A stretch of DNA of 45,585 nt from DASRBO01 sp035653595 (GCA_035653595.1 DASRBO010000174.1:1-45585), one strand, 5' to 3'. Shown: positions 35,730 through 43,609, numbered from the stretch's first letter. The notes: a model not told the origin generated them from the sequence alone. Made by a program: numbers and translations.

Positions 35730-37004
35730 CTACGGCACCTGGTCGAACATCACCAGCGTCTGGTTCGGCTGGGGCACCCGCACATAGGACAGGTCGACGT
35801 TGCCCGCGCCGTCGACGGCGTCGCTCTGGAAGTCACCGAGCTCCCGATCGGCGCTGCAGTTGGTCCCGCCCGTGCAGACCGCCCCGGTCTTGGCGGGGGT
35901 GGAGTCCGCCGTGGTCAGGCCGGACCAGGTGGAACCGCCGTCGCTGCTCTCGAGGTAGGACTCGAACCACTGGGTGCCGGCCGGGGCTCCGTCCGGGGTG
36001 CTCACGGTGGTTGTGTGGTAGAGCGAGACGGCCACCTTGGATCCCGACGCCGCCACCCAGGGGTACACCGAGGTGCCCGTGGTCACCAGGTCGGTCGGGG
36101 TCGACCAGGTGGCGCCCCAGTCGGTCGAGCGGGCCATCCGGACCGTGTCCGAGGCGGTGGCCACGTCGAGCCACACGGCGTAGAGGTCGCCGTTGCCGGC
36201 GTCGGCCACGACCGGGAAGTTGCTCGAGGTGGTGTCCGAGCTGGCCGGGGCGACGCTCGAGGTGCTGAAGGTCAGCCCGCCGTTGGTCGAGCGGGCGAAG
36301 TTCACCCCGCCGGTGGAGGTGGAGTAGATCAGTCCGACGCTGTCCCCGGTGCCCAGGGTTCCCGAGCCTGCCCGGGCGATCAGGTTGCCTGGCGGGCACA
36401 GACAGCCGGTCTGGTCGACGGGTGTGGCCGCCACCGAGGAGATGGGAAAGGTCCGGCCGCCGTCGACGGACTTGGACACCACCAGGCCGGTCGGGATCTG
36501 GTGGGTGGCCTCGTAGACGATGCCGCCCGCTGGTCCCGAGCCGGTGGTGGCGATCCACTGCCTGTCCTCCACCGGCACTCCCGCCACCGGGTCGGGCGTC
36601 CAGGTGTTGCCCTGGTCGGAGGAGGAGGAGATGGTGGCGCTTCCGAGCCACAGGTCGGTGAGGTAGATGGTCCCGCTGGCGCCGTCGACGGCCAGGTTCG
36701 AGTCGCCCCCGCCGGGCAGGTTCGCCCGCAGGCCGGCCGGGGTCAGGGTCCAGGAGGAGCCCCCGTTGTTGGACCGCCACACGTAGCTGGGGGAGCCGGG
36801 GATGTTCGACAGCAGGCCGTCGGGGGCGTTGACGTAGATGACCCCGCCGGGGCCGACGTTCACGCCCGGCTCGCTGCCGTTCTGGCCGACCACCACCGGA
36901 CCGGCGGTGGCTGCCCCCGACGGGGTGGTCATGGCGGTGGAGGCGGCGACGGCAGCGGCCAGGGCCGCCGCCCCGGCCACCATCCGGGTACGCAGTGAAG
37001 TCAT
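35730..37004 (-). CDS. Secreted BNR/Asp-box repeat protein (sialidase-like propeller)
   Basis: A 424-aa exported protein. The signal peptide is MTSLRTRMVAGAAALAAAVA and more, with cleavage likely near SGAATA. The mature part is a beta-propeller with at least six Asp-box motifs: SNNGGSSW, SSDQGNTW, SVDGGRTF, STNGGLTF, STDWGATW and SSDGGSTW. Such propellers occur in sialidases but also in proteins with no glycosidase activity. I do not see the sialidase Arg triad or FRIP motif clearly, so enzymatic function is uncertain. Two cysteine pairs (CLC, and CTGGTNC) may form disulfides. The ATG is at 37004. Confidence 0.88.
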   Translation of the reverse strand: MTSLRTRMVAGAAALAAAVAASTAMTTPSGAATAGPVVVGQNGSEPGVNVGPGGVIYVNAPDGLLSNIPGSPSYVWRSNNGGSSWTLTPAGLRANLPGGGDSNLAVDGASGTIYLTDLWLGSATISSSSDQGNTWTPDPVAGVPVEDRQWIATTGSGPAGGIVYEATHQIPTGLVVSKSVDGGRTFPISSVAATPVDQTGCLCPPGNLIARAGSGTLGTGDSVGLIYSTSTGGVNFARSTNGGLTFSTSSVAPASSDTTSSNFPVVADAGNGDLYAVWLDVATASDTVRMARSTDWGATWSTPTDLVTTGTSVYPWVAASGSKVAVSLYHTTTVSTPDGAPAGTQWFESYLESSDGGSTWSGLTTADSTPAKTGAVCTGGTNCSADRELGDFQSDAVDGAGNVDLSYVRVPQPNQTLVMFDQVP

Positions 37005-37219
37005 GGACGCTCCTGTGGGCTGACGGTCCCATGCCGTCTCGCACCACTAACGCTCCGGGGCCGCCTAACTTGCGGATGCAACCGGACAAAGTGCTCGAGA
37101 CGCCTCCGTGCTGGAAGGCCGGCGGAGCCGCCCCGGCGGGGCCCGGCCGCCGGTGGGGCTCAGGTCGGCGGGGTCGGCGCCGAGCACGGGATCCCGAGCG
37201 GCAGCGAGGAGGCCTGGCG

Positions 37220-38047
37220 GTGGCGGTGGTGCTGATCACTGGGTGTTCGAGCGGGTTCGGCCTCGAGACGGCCGTCGAGATGGCCAGGCGCGGTCACCGG
37301 GTGTTCGCCACCATGCGTGACCCGTCGAGGGCGGACCGGCTGCAGGCCTCGCTCAGCCAGGCCGGGGCCGAGGCCACCGTCCTGGCCCTCGACGTGACCG
37401 TGGAGGCTTCGGTCGCCGAGGCCGTCGGCGCCGTCGTCGCCCAGGCCGGCCGGGTCGACGTGGCGGTCAACAACGCCGGGGCGGCGGAAGTGGCTCCGGT
37501 GGAGGAGACGCCGGTGGAGGTGCTGCGGGCGCTGCTGGAGACCAACACCCTGGGCGCCCTGCGGGTGATGCAGGCCGTGCTACCGACCATGCGGTCCCAG
37601 GGGGCGGGTCATATCGTGAACCTCACCTCGGTCGGGGCCCTGGTGGCCCCGCCCTTCCTGGGCGCCTACGCCGCGTCGAAGCATGCCTTGGACGGCTTGG
37701 GCGAGGCGCTGGCCATCGAGGTGGCCCCCTTCGGCATCCACGTCACCAACGTCGCCCCCGGCGCCTACGAGACGGCGATGGCCCGCACCGCCGAGGCGGC
37801 GGTCGACTCCGTGCCCGCCAGCTCGCCCTACGCCGAGCGCTGGCGGACCATGGCGGTGACCCACCGGGCCTTCATGGCCCAGAACCCCGACCCCGGCGAG
37901 GTGGCCCGGGCCGTCGCCGACGCGGTGGAGGCCGATGCTCCCCCGGCCCGGGTGGTCGTTCCGGCCAGTGCCGCCTTCCTGGTGCAGGCCCGCACGTCGG
38001 GGCCCGAGCAGGTGCGGGCCCTGCTGGGCAAGGCCTACGGGGTCTGA
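37220..38047 (+). CDS. Short-chain dehydrogenase/reductase (classical SDR)
   Basis: A 275-aa NADP-dependent oxidoreductase with TGCSSGFG for cofactor binding, an Arg-bearing next strand (FATMRDPSRADRL) suggesting NADPH, NNAG, the catalytic Ser in NLTSVGAL and Tyr-Lys in AYAASKHAL. It resembles retinol-dehydrogenase or ketoreductase-like SDRs of unknown substrate. GTG at 37220 is the start because AGGAGG sits 8 nt upstream, although the frame stays open further 5'. A divergent 215-bp gap separates it from the BNR-repeat gene. Confidence 0.92.
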   Translation: MAVVLITGCSSGFGLETAVEMARRGHRVFATMRDPSRADRLQASLSQAGAEATVLALDVTVEASVAEAVGAVVAQAGRVDVAVNNAGAAEVAPVEETPVEVLRALLETNTLGALRVMQAVLPTMRSQGAGHIVNLTSVGALVAPPFLGAYAASKHALDGLGEALAIEVAPFGIHVTNVAPGAYETAMARTAEAAVDSVPASSPYAERWRTMAVTHRAFMAQNPDPGEVARAVADAVEADAPPARVVVPASAAFLVQARTSGPEQVRALLGKAYGV

Positions 38048-38095
38048 CCGGACCGCCCCGACGAACTGACGCCCCCGGCGAAACGGAGCCCTGCC

Positions 38096-38392
38096 ATGGC
38101 TGACATCTGCGAGCACCTCGACACGGTGCAGGACGTGAACCCCTCGAGCGACGGCTGCGAGGACTGCCTGCGGACCGGCGGGCGCTGGGTCCATCTGCGG
38201 CTGTGCATGCGCTGCGGCCACGTGGGCTGCTGCGACAGCTCCCCCAACCGGCACGCCACCGCCCACTGGAACCAGCACCACGACCATCCCCTCATCCGTT
38301 CCTACGAACCGGGTGAGGACTGGTGGTGGTGCTACGAGGAGGAGCTGGCCTTCGATGTGGAAGGTGCCCCGCCGGCGCCGTCCCACCCCTAG
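38096..38392 (+). CDS. UBP-type zinc finger protein
   Basis: A 98-aa protein made entirely of one zf-UBP domain. It contains CEHLD, CEDCL, CMRCGHVGCCDS and the His-rich HATAHWNQHHDHPLI, followed by WWWCYEEELAF. In eukaryotes this fold binds the ubiquitin C-terminus. Bacterial stand-alone copies are common in actinobacteria with no established function. ACGGAG precedes the ATG. The DUF5996 gene starts 14 bp after its stop, so the two may be co-transcribed. Confidence 0.92.
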   Translation: MADICEHLDTVQDVNPSSDGCEDCLRTGGRWVHLRLCMRCGHVGCCDSSPNRHATAHWNQHHDHPLIRSYEPGEDWWWCYEEELAFDVEGAPPAPSHP

Positions 38393-38406
38393 GGCGAGGG
38401 CGAATC

Positions 38407-39333
38407 GTGTCCGGACCGCCCGGCTGGCCTGATCTGCCCTACGAGGAGTGGAGGGCCACCCGCGACACCCTGCACGCCCACACCCAGGTGCCGGGCAAGC
38501 TGGCCGCCCGCCTGGCCCCGCCCGAGCCCCAGCTCCAGCACGCGGCCATGCGCCTCACGGCCCGCGGGTGGGAGACCCTGCCCCTGCCGGCGCCAGACGG
38601 GTCGGGCGCCATCGTCGTGCTGGTCGACATGCACGCCCACCACAGCGTCGTCGAGCACAGCGACGGCCGGGTCCGGCGGGTGGCCCTGACCTCCCACCGC
38701 CCGGTCGGGGAGGTGACCCGGCAGGTCATGGCGGCCGTGGTGGAGCTGGTGGGCCCGGTGGCCTTCGACCCCCGGCCCCAGGAGACGGCCTGGTCGGTCC
38801 CCCTCGACCAGGACGACGAGCACACCACCTATGAACCCGAGCAGGTCGGCGCCTACCTGGAAGCGGCCACCCGGGCGGCCGGCGTCCTGGCCGAGGTCCG
38901 CGCCCCCTACCGGGGCCGGGCCACGCCGGTCAACGCCTGGTGGGGCTCGTTCGACCTTGCCGTGAGCCTCTTCTCGGGGCGCCCGGCCGATCCCGGATCG
39001 GCGGAGTTCATCAGGCGCAACTCCATGGACGCCCAGGAGATAGCCCTCGGGTGGTGGCCCGGCGACAGCCGCTATCCCCGGGCCGCCTTCTACGCCTACG
39101 CCCACCCCGCCCCCGACGGGTTCGGCGAGTCGCAGCTGGAGCCGTCGGCGGCCCGCTGGGAGCCGGGGCTGGGGGAGTACGTCCTCGACTGGGCCGACGT
39201 GTGCCGGGCGACCGACCCCCATGCCGCCGCCCTATCCTTCGTCCGCTCGGCCGTGCGCCACGGCTGCGCCGCCTGCGACTGGGATCCGGCCCTGTCGTCC
39301 AGCCTCGACGGGGTGCCGCCGCCGATGCGCTGA
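38407..39333 (+). CDS. DUF5996 family protein
   Basis: A 308-aa cytoplasmic protein of unknown function. Recognisable family features are LPYEEWRATRDTLHAHTQVPGKLA at the start, then VNAWWGSFDLAVSLFSGRPA and EIALGWWPGDSRYPRAAFYAYAHPAPDGF. I know of no assigned reaction. GTG at 38407 begins the family homology, with GAGGG upstream. It follows the UBP-type zinc finger gene closely in the same direction. Confidence 0.85.
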   Translation: MSGPPGWPDLPYEEWRATRDTLHAHTQVPGKLAARLAPPEPQLQHAAMRLTARGWETLPLPAPDGSGAIVVLVDMHAHHSVVEHSDGRVRRVALTSHRPVGEVTRQVMAAVVELVGPVAFDPRPQETAWSVPLDQDDEHTTYEPEQVGAYLEAATRAAGVLAEVRAPYRGRATPVNAWWGSFDLAVSLFSGRPADPGSAEFIRRNSMDAQEIALGWWPGDSRYPRAAFYAYAHPAPDGFGESQLEPSAARWEPGLGEYVLDWADVCRATDPHAAALSFVRSAVRHGCAACDWDPALSSSLDGVPPPMR

Positions 39334-39441
39334 TCCGGAGGCCGGCGAGGTGGATGACCCGCGGCCCCGGGGGAGGCACGCCACCGGGCCTGCCTCATGG
39401 AGCTGGTGCGAGGTCGTCAGGCACACGGCAGACTTGGGCCC

Positions 39442-39669
39442 GTGAGCAGGTGGACCAAGCTGCGGGACGCCCTTCGGCGTGAGAAGCAGGACCTGGACGC
39501 CGTCCTGGGTGAGCTCCAGGACCACGCCAACTCGGCGCTCGATCGCAAGGAACGCGAGCTGGACGCCACCCCGGCCGAACGGCTGGCGACGGCGCAGGAC
39601 CGGGCCAAGTCCGCCGACGACGAGTTCGACGCCATCCGCCGGCGGATCGAGGGCGGCAAGGCCGACTGA
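39442..39669 (+). CDS. Small charged, helical protein
   Basis: A 75-aa protein I do not recognise. It is almost entirely charged and helix-forming (WTKLRDALRREKQDLDAVLGEL, then a second helix ending FDAIRRRIEGG), likely a coiled coil or helical hairpin. The GTG at 39442 is chosen because CAGACT, a -10-like box, ends about 7 nt upstream; an in-frame ATG at 39397 would add 15 unremarkable residues. It lies between the DUF5996 gene and the convergent phosphotransferase-like gene. Confidence 0.55.
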   Translation: MSRWTKLRDALRREKQDLDAVLGELQDHANSALDRKERELDATPAERLATAQDRAKSADDEFDAIRRRIEGGKAD

Positions 39670-39715
39670 TCGGCCTCCCCGCCCTGCCCACCGGGCAACG
39701 CGCGGGGGTTCGCCG

Positions 39716-40768
39716 CTACCGGCGGAAGGCGGCTCGGGTCATCGCTGCGGCGGCCTCGATGTACTTCGGGTCGATGAAGCCCCACTCGTCGAACGGCGTC
39801 CCGTTCATGACCGAGCGCCGGTAGCCGTAGCTCACCAGGTACAGCGGCCGGATGTACATGACGGCCTCGAACCGGTCGAGCTCGTCGTCAGTCAGCTCCA
39901 CGTGCCGGCGGTAGCCACCTATCGCCGCCTCCACGTGGTCCTTCTTGAGCCAGGTGCCCCACATCAGCCAGGCAAAGTCGGCCAGTCGTGGACCGCGCCC
40001 GGATGCCTTCCAGTTGATCGCCACCGGGCCGTGGTCGGTCAGGAGGGCGTGGTCGGGGCTGTGGAGCAGGTTCCCGTGGACCAACCCCTCGGGGAGGCCC
40101 TGTCCGTCGTCGGCGGTGCGCACCTGATCGCGGAGACGCTCGAACTCCTCACGATTGCCCGCCGACACCCTCGTGTCGACGGAGTCGAGGAACGCCAGGG
40201 CCGCCAGCAGGTCCTGGCCGGGGCTGCCCTCGCGGCTGGGGTCCTCCCCACTGGCCCCTCCCGGTCGGGCGACGGTTTCATCGAAGGGCAGGGTGTGCAG
40301 CCGGCCCAGGAGGTCGCCCATCATGGCGAGCTTCTCGGCGACGTCGGGGAAGGGTCGGCTCTCGACGAACCGGGTGACCAGCACGGGGCTTCCCTCAAAG
40401 TCGGACACGGCGTCGTCGACCGCCAGGCGCTCGGCCGGGAAGCCCTGGCGTTCGAGGAATCGCAGGATGGCGGCGTCGCCCTCGGCCCCGGCCAGCGGGC
40501 GGGCGGGGGGGAAGGCCCGTGCGATCCAGGGGTCACCGTCGTTCCTGTCGATGCGGAAGACGTAGGTCTTGTGGACGCTGACCTTGGTCGCTGCCACCGC
40601 GTCGATCCCGTAGCGGCGGCGCAGGTGGGCGAGCAGCCGGTCGGCGACGGGCTGGTGGTCCATCCGGGCACCGAGGCCCTCGAGGTCGGTCAGCGCCTCG
40701 GTGTAGCGCTGGCCGGTCTCCTCGGCATGGCGGCGGACGACCTTCTTGAAACTACCGGCCCTGGTCAT
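39716..40768 (-). CDS. Aminoglycoside phosphotransferase-fold protein, predicted inactive
   Basis: A 350-aa protein of the APH/choline-kinase fold. Its N-terminal 30 residues (SFKKVVRRHAEETGQRYTEALTDLEG) form a separate helical motif. The nucleotide-binding half follows (KTYVFRIDRNDGDPWIARAFP). The catalytic loop reads VHGNLLHSP instead of HGDxxxxN, so the base Asp is N233 and the metal-binding Asn position is Pro. The second metal ligand in the usual IDW/E is N252 (AINWKASGRGPRLADFAW). Three key residues are changed, so I predict a pseudokinase. GAGGAGG precedes the ATG at 40768. Confidence 0.85.
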   Translation of the reverse strand: MTRAGSFKKVVRRHAEETGQRYTEALTDLEGLGARMDHQPVADRLLAHLRRRYGIDAVAATKVSVHKTYVFRIDRNDGDPWIARAFPPARPLAGAEGDAAILRFLERQGFPAERLAVDDAVSDFEGSPVLVTRFVESRPFPDVAEKLAMMGDLLGRLHTLPFDETVARPGGASGEDPSREGSPGQDLLAALAFLDSVDTRVSAGNREEFERLRDQVRTADDGQGLPEGLVHGNLLHSPDHALLTDHGPVAINWKASGRGPRLADFAWLMWGTWLKKDHVEAAIGGYRRHVELTDDELDRFEAVMYIRPLYLVSYGYRRSVMNGTPFDEWGFIDPKYIEAAAAMTRAAFRR

Positions 40769-41140
40769 TGGACAAGCCTCCTCTTTGACACCCTCGCCCC
40801 CCAGCGACGCGGTGTTGAGAGATGGCCTGCGACATCGACGACCTTGAGGGCATGTCCCCTTCGCCAATGGAACCCCGGCTGGGGCGGATGTCCCACGGCT
40901 CGGCGACCGGTCGGCGCCGTGGCGGCAGTCTCTCCGGAGGCGCCGGGCCTGTCAAGAGGCCCCGGCGCGCTTCCGCCGGCGGCAGATCGGCCAGGCCGTA
41001 GCCGTGAGGGTGAGGCGGGCCAACGCTGCCTTGCACAGGTGGTCCGGGCCTCCGGTCTGCGTCGATTCTCCGCCAACAGGACCCGGGACGAGTCTGTTCA
41101 TCCTTGGGCGGTGTGCGCCTGCCGGACCGGCCGGTGCGGA
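40769..41140. other. 372-bp gap between the APH-like gene and the toxin gene
   Basis: I see no supportable gene. It holds the APH-like gene's ribosome binding site and a GC hairpin at 40940-40968. Confidence 0.5.
40940..40968 (-). terminator. Imperfect GC hairpin downstream of the toxin gene
   Basis: GCGCCGGGCC pairs with GGCCCCGGCGC around TGTCAAGA with one bulged base. It is about 170 bp past the toxin stop, with no T-tract. Confidence 0.35.
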
Positions 41141-41449
41141 TCAGCAGCCAAGGGCGTAGCCGACGGCCGTGCAGACGCGGCCCATCACCTCCTCGCTGAC
41201 TCGACCAACGCGCCTGGTGAGCGAGCGCTGGGTCAGGGTGTGGATGCCATCGCAGTTGATCACGGAGGGTCGGTCGAGTCCGGCCTGGAGGTGATCCATG
41301 TCGACCTCGGATGCGAGTCCACGAATGGATGTGGTGACCTCCGCCACCGTGACCAGGGCGCGGACATCTATTACTTCTGATCGCGTCAGTACGAGGACCG
41401 GCCGTTTCTTGCGCGCCACCTCGGCCAGCCACAGCTCGCCTCTTCTCAC
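41141..41449 (-). CDS. MazF/PemK-type mRNA interferase toxin
   Basis: A 102-aa toxin of the CcdB/MazF fold that cleaves RNA in its best known relatives. It has the family start MRRGELWLAEVARKKRPVLVLTR, the strand TVAEVTTSIRGL with the catalytic-region Thr/Ser-Arg, and VINCDGIHTLTQ. The start is GTG at 41449, overlapping the antitoxin stop as GTGA, the usual coupled arrangement with the antitoxin first. All core segments are present, so it appears intact. Confidence 0.9.
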   Translation of the reverse strand: MRRGELWLAEVARKKRPVLVLTRSEVIDVRALVTVAEVTTSIRGLASEVDMDHLQAGLDRPSVINCDGIHTLTQRSLTRRVGRVSEEVMGRVCTAVGYALGC

Positions 41450-41655
41450 TCCTCACCCCAGGCTTCGGCGTCATCCCAGAACGGTTCCGGCCGTTCGGGG
41501 TGCCGCTGATATGCCTCGCGGTCGGCTCGCGCCAATGCCGCCCGCACCGCGTCGGCCACCCCCTGGCGGGCCGCGGCCGAGATATTGATCCCGAGTTGGC
41601 GGGCGCGCTCGGCGAGCTCCTCATCGAGGGTGAAGGTGGTGCGCATTGTCGCCAT
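41446..41655 (-). CDS. CcdA/MazE-type antitoxin
   Basis: A 69-aa antitoxin. The N-terminus (MRTTFTLDEELAERARQLGI) looks like a ribbon-helix-helix DNA-binding domain. The C-terminal tail (RPEPFWDDAEAWGEE) is the acidic Trp-containing segment that wraps MazF-type toxins. It starts at ATG 41655 with no Shine-Dalgarno. TAGCAT ends 6 nt upstream, so the message should be leaderless. The antitoxin probably represses its own promoter through the ATAG-N5-CTAT repeat there. Confidence 0.88.
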   Translation of the reverse strand: MATMRTTFTLDEELAERARQLGINISAAARQGVADAVRAALARADREAYQRHPERPEPFWDDAEAWGEE

Positions 41656-41668
41656 ATAGTGATGCTAT
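41656..41668 (-). promoter_or_regulatory. Toxin-antitoxin promoter and candidate operator
   Basis: The -10 box TAGCAT (minus strand, 41667-41662) lies 6 nt before the antitoxin ATG. The inverted repeat ATAG-TGATG-CTAT (41656-41668) overlaps it, as expected for autoregulation. Confidence 0.5.
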
Positions 41669-41717
41669 CATCGCAAGCTAGCGTCTTCCGCTGTCGCGGC
41701 GGCCGGGGCCCCGGACG

Positions 41718-41905
41718 GTGGAAGCGGTACCACTCGAGGGCGTCAGCTGGGACTGAGCTCCGATGAGCTCGTCCGGAAACTTGGCTTGGGTCCGGTCATC
41801 AAGGGTGGTGTTCTCGAGGACGTGCGCGATCCCACTGTCTTCCGGGCGGTCCGGGTCAAGGAGGTGGCCGGAACATCGCCTGGCCGAAAAGGGGGGACCT
41901 GCGCC
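41718..41905 (+). pseudogene. Decayed DUF2442 gene fragment
   Basis: This stretch is clearly related at the DNA level to the intact DUF2442 gene at 43169. It starts with the same GTGGAAGCGGTACC (41718, matching 43199). It continues with recognisable matches such as GGTGGTGTTCTC and GAGGTGGCCGGAAC, but has small deletions in the LQLRLTF region and after the AGT codon region, so no single frame covers it. No start, and no DUF4160 remnant, is visible upstream. I read it as the remains of a second copy. Confidence 0.75.
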
Positions 41906-41930
41906 CCGGCAAAGCATTCGGTGCGGCGGG

Positions 41931-42607
41931 TCAGTCGGCCAGCTGTGTCGAGGCCCTGCGGAAGGGGTAGGGCAACCCGGCTCTGAGGAACGGACCAGGG
42001 TCACCGTCCCAGCCCCACGCGCGAATCTGGTCCTCGGTCCGGCGGCCGGCTAGAGCGCGGAACACCTCGTAGGCGGGAGCCTCCACCGCGGTGGCCCCCG
42101 GGTCGTCGGGGACTCCTAGCCACCATTCCCTCAGCTCCGGCACCCGCAGGAGCAGCGTCGGGGTCCGGGCTTCAGCGAGGATTTGGCGCCATCGCCCGAT
42201 GCTGCCCCTGAGGGCCAAGGAGACGACGTCGGGCGGCACGCGATCCGCCCCGAGCGCACCCCGCAGGTCTGCCTCGTGGATAACGGCGTCTCCGAATGCC
42301 CACCGGGCCGATGGTCCCATCACCGGGTCGTCCCCGAGGACGCGAAGGGCTCCAGAGCCTCTGCCCAGCGGGACAGCACGGCCTCGAGCGGTAGATCCGA
42401 CAAACGCGCCAGCTGGCTTGCGGTCCACGCCTCTGAGGCGTAGCCGTCGAGTCGGCCGGCCACCCAGTCCTCGCATAGGCCGGCCAGATGGGCTACCAGG
42501 TCCCGGACGCAGCACGCGGGACAGGACGGGATGACGGAATCCGCGTCGGCGTCGGTGATCAAGCCTTCGACGCGCTGCTGGACCTGCCGATAAGCAGCGG
42601 TGTCCAC
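41931..42607 (-). pseudogene. Maleylpyruvate isomerase-family (TIGR03083, DinB-like) protein, frameshifted
   Basis: Two frames together make one protein of about 225 aa. The first part (start GTG 42607) reads CCVRDLVAHLAGLCEDWVAGRLDG, the mycothiol-dependent maleylpyruvate isomerase N-terminal domain. It stops at 42320. The continuation is in another frame: GDDPVMGPSARWAFGDAVIHEADLRGALG, then the C-terminal domain to 41931. The join lies near 42350 and needs one restored base (WAEAL to ALRVLGDD). The metal-binding His residues (VAHLAG and VIHEADLRG) are present on opposite sides of the break. It could be an assembly error. Confidence 0.75.
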
Positions 42608-42906
42608 GACGGCAAGTGTCGGCAGGGCCGCAGAGGGCAGGGCCTTGCCTGACTGGGCCGGGCCGGCCGGACGTGAGCGGGAGAGTCGCGGTTTACCGCG
42701 ACGCCGCGCCGGCCGATCGGGACGACCGGCCCGACTCCGGACGACGGGGAGTTACTCGGTGATTTCCTTGATAGGACAGGACCCTGTTCCTTATCTGCAC
42801 GCTCGGAGATCTGACCGGGCTCCATCGACACCTCCTAACCGTGGCTTGGCGACCGGCCTGACGGGCCCGGGGCGCCGCTGATACACCTCGACCGTACCCT
42901 CGGCTG
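42608..42906. other. 299-bp gap before the DUF4160 gene
   Basis: I see no supportable gene. It contains a hairpin GTCGCGG-TTTA-CCGCGAC (42685-42702) and, at its right end, the DUF4160 -10 box. Confidence 0.5.
42895..42900 (+). promoter_or_regulatory. -10 box (TACCCT) for the DUF4160-DUF2442 pair
   Basis: TACCCT fits TANNNT and ends 6 nt before the GTG at 42907, with no Shine-Dalgarno between, so the operon is probably leaderless. Confidence 0.5.
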
Positions 42907-43167
42907 GTGCCCCGTGTGTCGGAGTTCTACGGGATCGTGATCTACATCTACTGGAGCGACCACCCGCCGGCGCACTTCCACGCTGTCTATGGAGAGCACG
43001 AGGCCCGTATCGGAATCGACGACGGAACGATCCTCGTTGGCCGACTACCACGTAGGGCCGGTCACCTCGTAGCCGAGTGGCTCGAGCTCCGGAGGAGTGA
43101 GTTGGTGGCCAACTGGGCGCGGGCTCAAGCCAATGAGCCACTACTTCCGATCGAGCCCCTCCAGTAG
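42907..43167 (+). CDS. DUF4160 domain protein
   Basis: An 86-aa protein of the DUF4160 family. It has the typical pattern: FYGIVIYIYWSDHPPAHFHAVYGEHEARI, then GTILVGRLPRRAGHLVAEWLELRRSELVANW. The conserved His-Pro-Pro-x-His-x-His stretch could bind metal or act catalytically; that is inference. The family is often found next to DUF2442, as here, and small size and pairing suggest a toxin-antitoxin-like unit. No activity is established to my knowledge. The start is GTG at 42907. Confidence 0.88.
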   Translation: MPRVSEFYGIVIYIYWSDHPPAHFHAVYGEHEARIGIDDGTILVGRLPRRAGHLVAEWLELRRSELVANWARAQANEPLLPIEPLQ

Positions 43168-43168
43168 C

Positions 43169-43477
43169 ATGGACCCGATGACAAGGCCGCCTCGGATCGT
43201 GGAAGCGGTACCGCTTGACGGCCTCCAGCTGCGGCTGACCTTCTCCGATGGGCTCGTCCGGGAACTTGACTTAGATCCGGTCCTCAACGGTGGTGTTCTC
43301 CAGGACCTGCGCGATCCCGTCGTCTTCCGAGAGGTCCGGGTCGATGAGGTGGCCGGAACGATCGCGTGGCCGAACGGGGTGGACCTGGATCCCGATGTCC
43401 TGCACGGGGACTTTCAGCCGGCAAGCGGTCGCAGTGCCACGCTCATCCGGGAGTACCGGCTTCAAGAGACTGGCTGA
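43169..43477 (+). CDS. DUF2442 domain protein
   Basis: A 102-aa DUF2442-family protein, partner of the DUF4160 gene, whose stop codon is 1 bp upstream. The core reads IVEAVPLDGLQLRLTFSDGLVRELDLDP, then VVFREVRVDEVAGTIAWPNGVDLDPDVLHGD, the family's two-part beta-rich fold. The tail is short and basic. I chose ATG at 43169 (MDPMTRPPRI); ATG at 43178 is also possible. A degenerate relative lies 1.4 kb upstream. Codon choice looks slightly less G/C-biased than in the core genes. Confidence 0.88.
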   Translation: MDPMTRPPRIVEAVPLDGLQLRLTFSDGLVRELDLDPVLNGGVLQDLRDPVVFREVRVDEVAGTIAWPNGVDLDPDVLHGDFQPASGRSATLIREYRLQETG

Positions 43478-43510
43478 CCACTCCTCTATCCCCATCCAAT
43501 GCGAGGCGGG

Positions 43511-43552
43511 GTCAAGGCAGGCCGCAGGCCGCCCGCAGGGTTTGGCCTTGAC
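43511..43552. repeat. Inverted repeat, GTCAAGGC / GCCTTGAC
   Basis: GTCAAGGC (43511-43518) and GCCTTGAC (43545-43552) flank a 26-bp GC-rich centre that itself contains GCAGGCCGCCCGCAGGG. It follows the DUF2442 gene. It resembles an intergenic palindromic element or terminator. Confidence 0.45.
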
Positions 43553-43590
43553 GCCGTCGGTGCCTCGGTGTGGCACCCATCATGGATGAA

Positions 43591-43609
43591 GCCCCCCGTC
43601 AGGGGGGGC
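43591..43609. terminator. GC hairpin between DUF2442 and the unknown minus-strand gene
   Basis: GCCCCCC-GTCA-GGGGGGGC forms a 7-8 bp stem in the gap between two convergent genes (stops at 43477 and 43722). There is no T-tract. Confidence 0.4.

Noticed and set aside
35730..37004. Calling the BNR-repeat protein a true sialidase
   Set aside because: The Asp-box repeats are clear, but the sialidase Arg triad and FRIP motif were not found, so only the fold is claimed.
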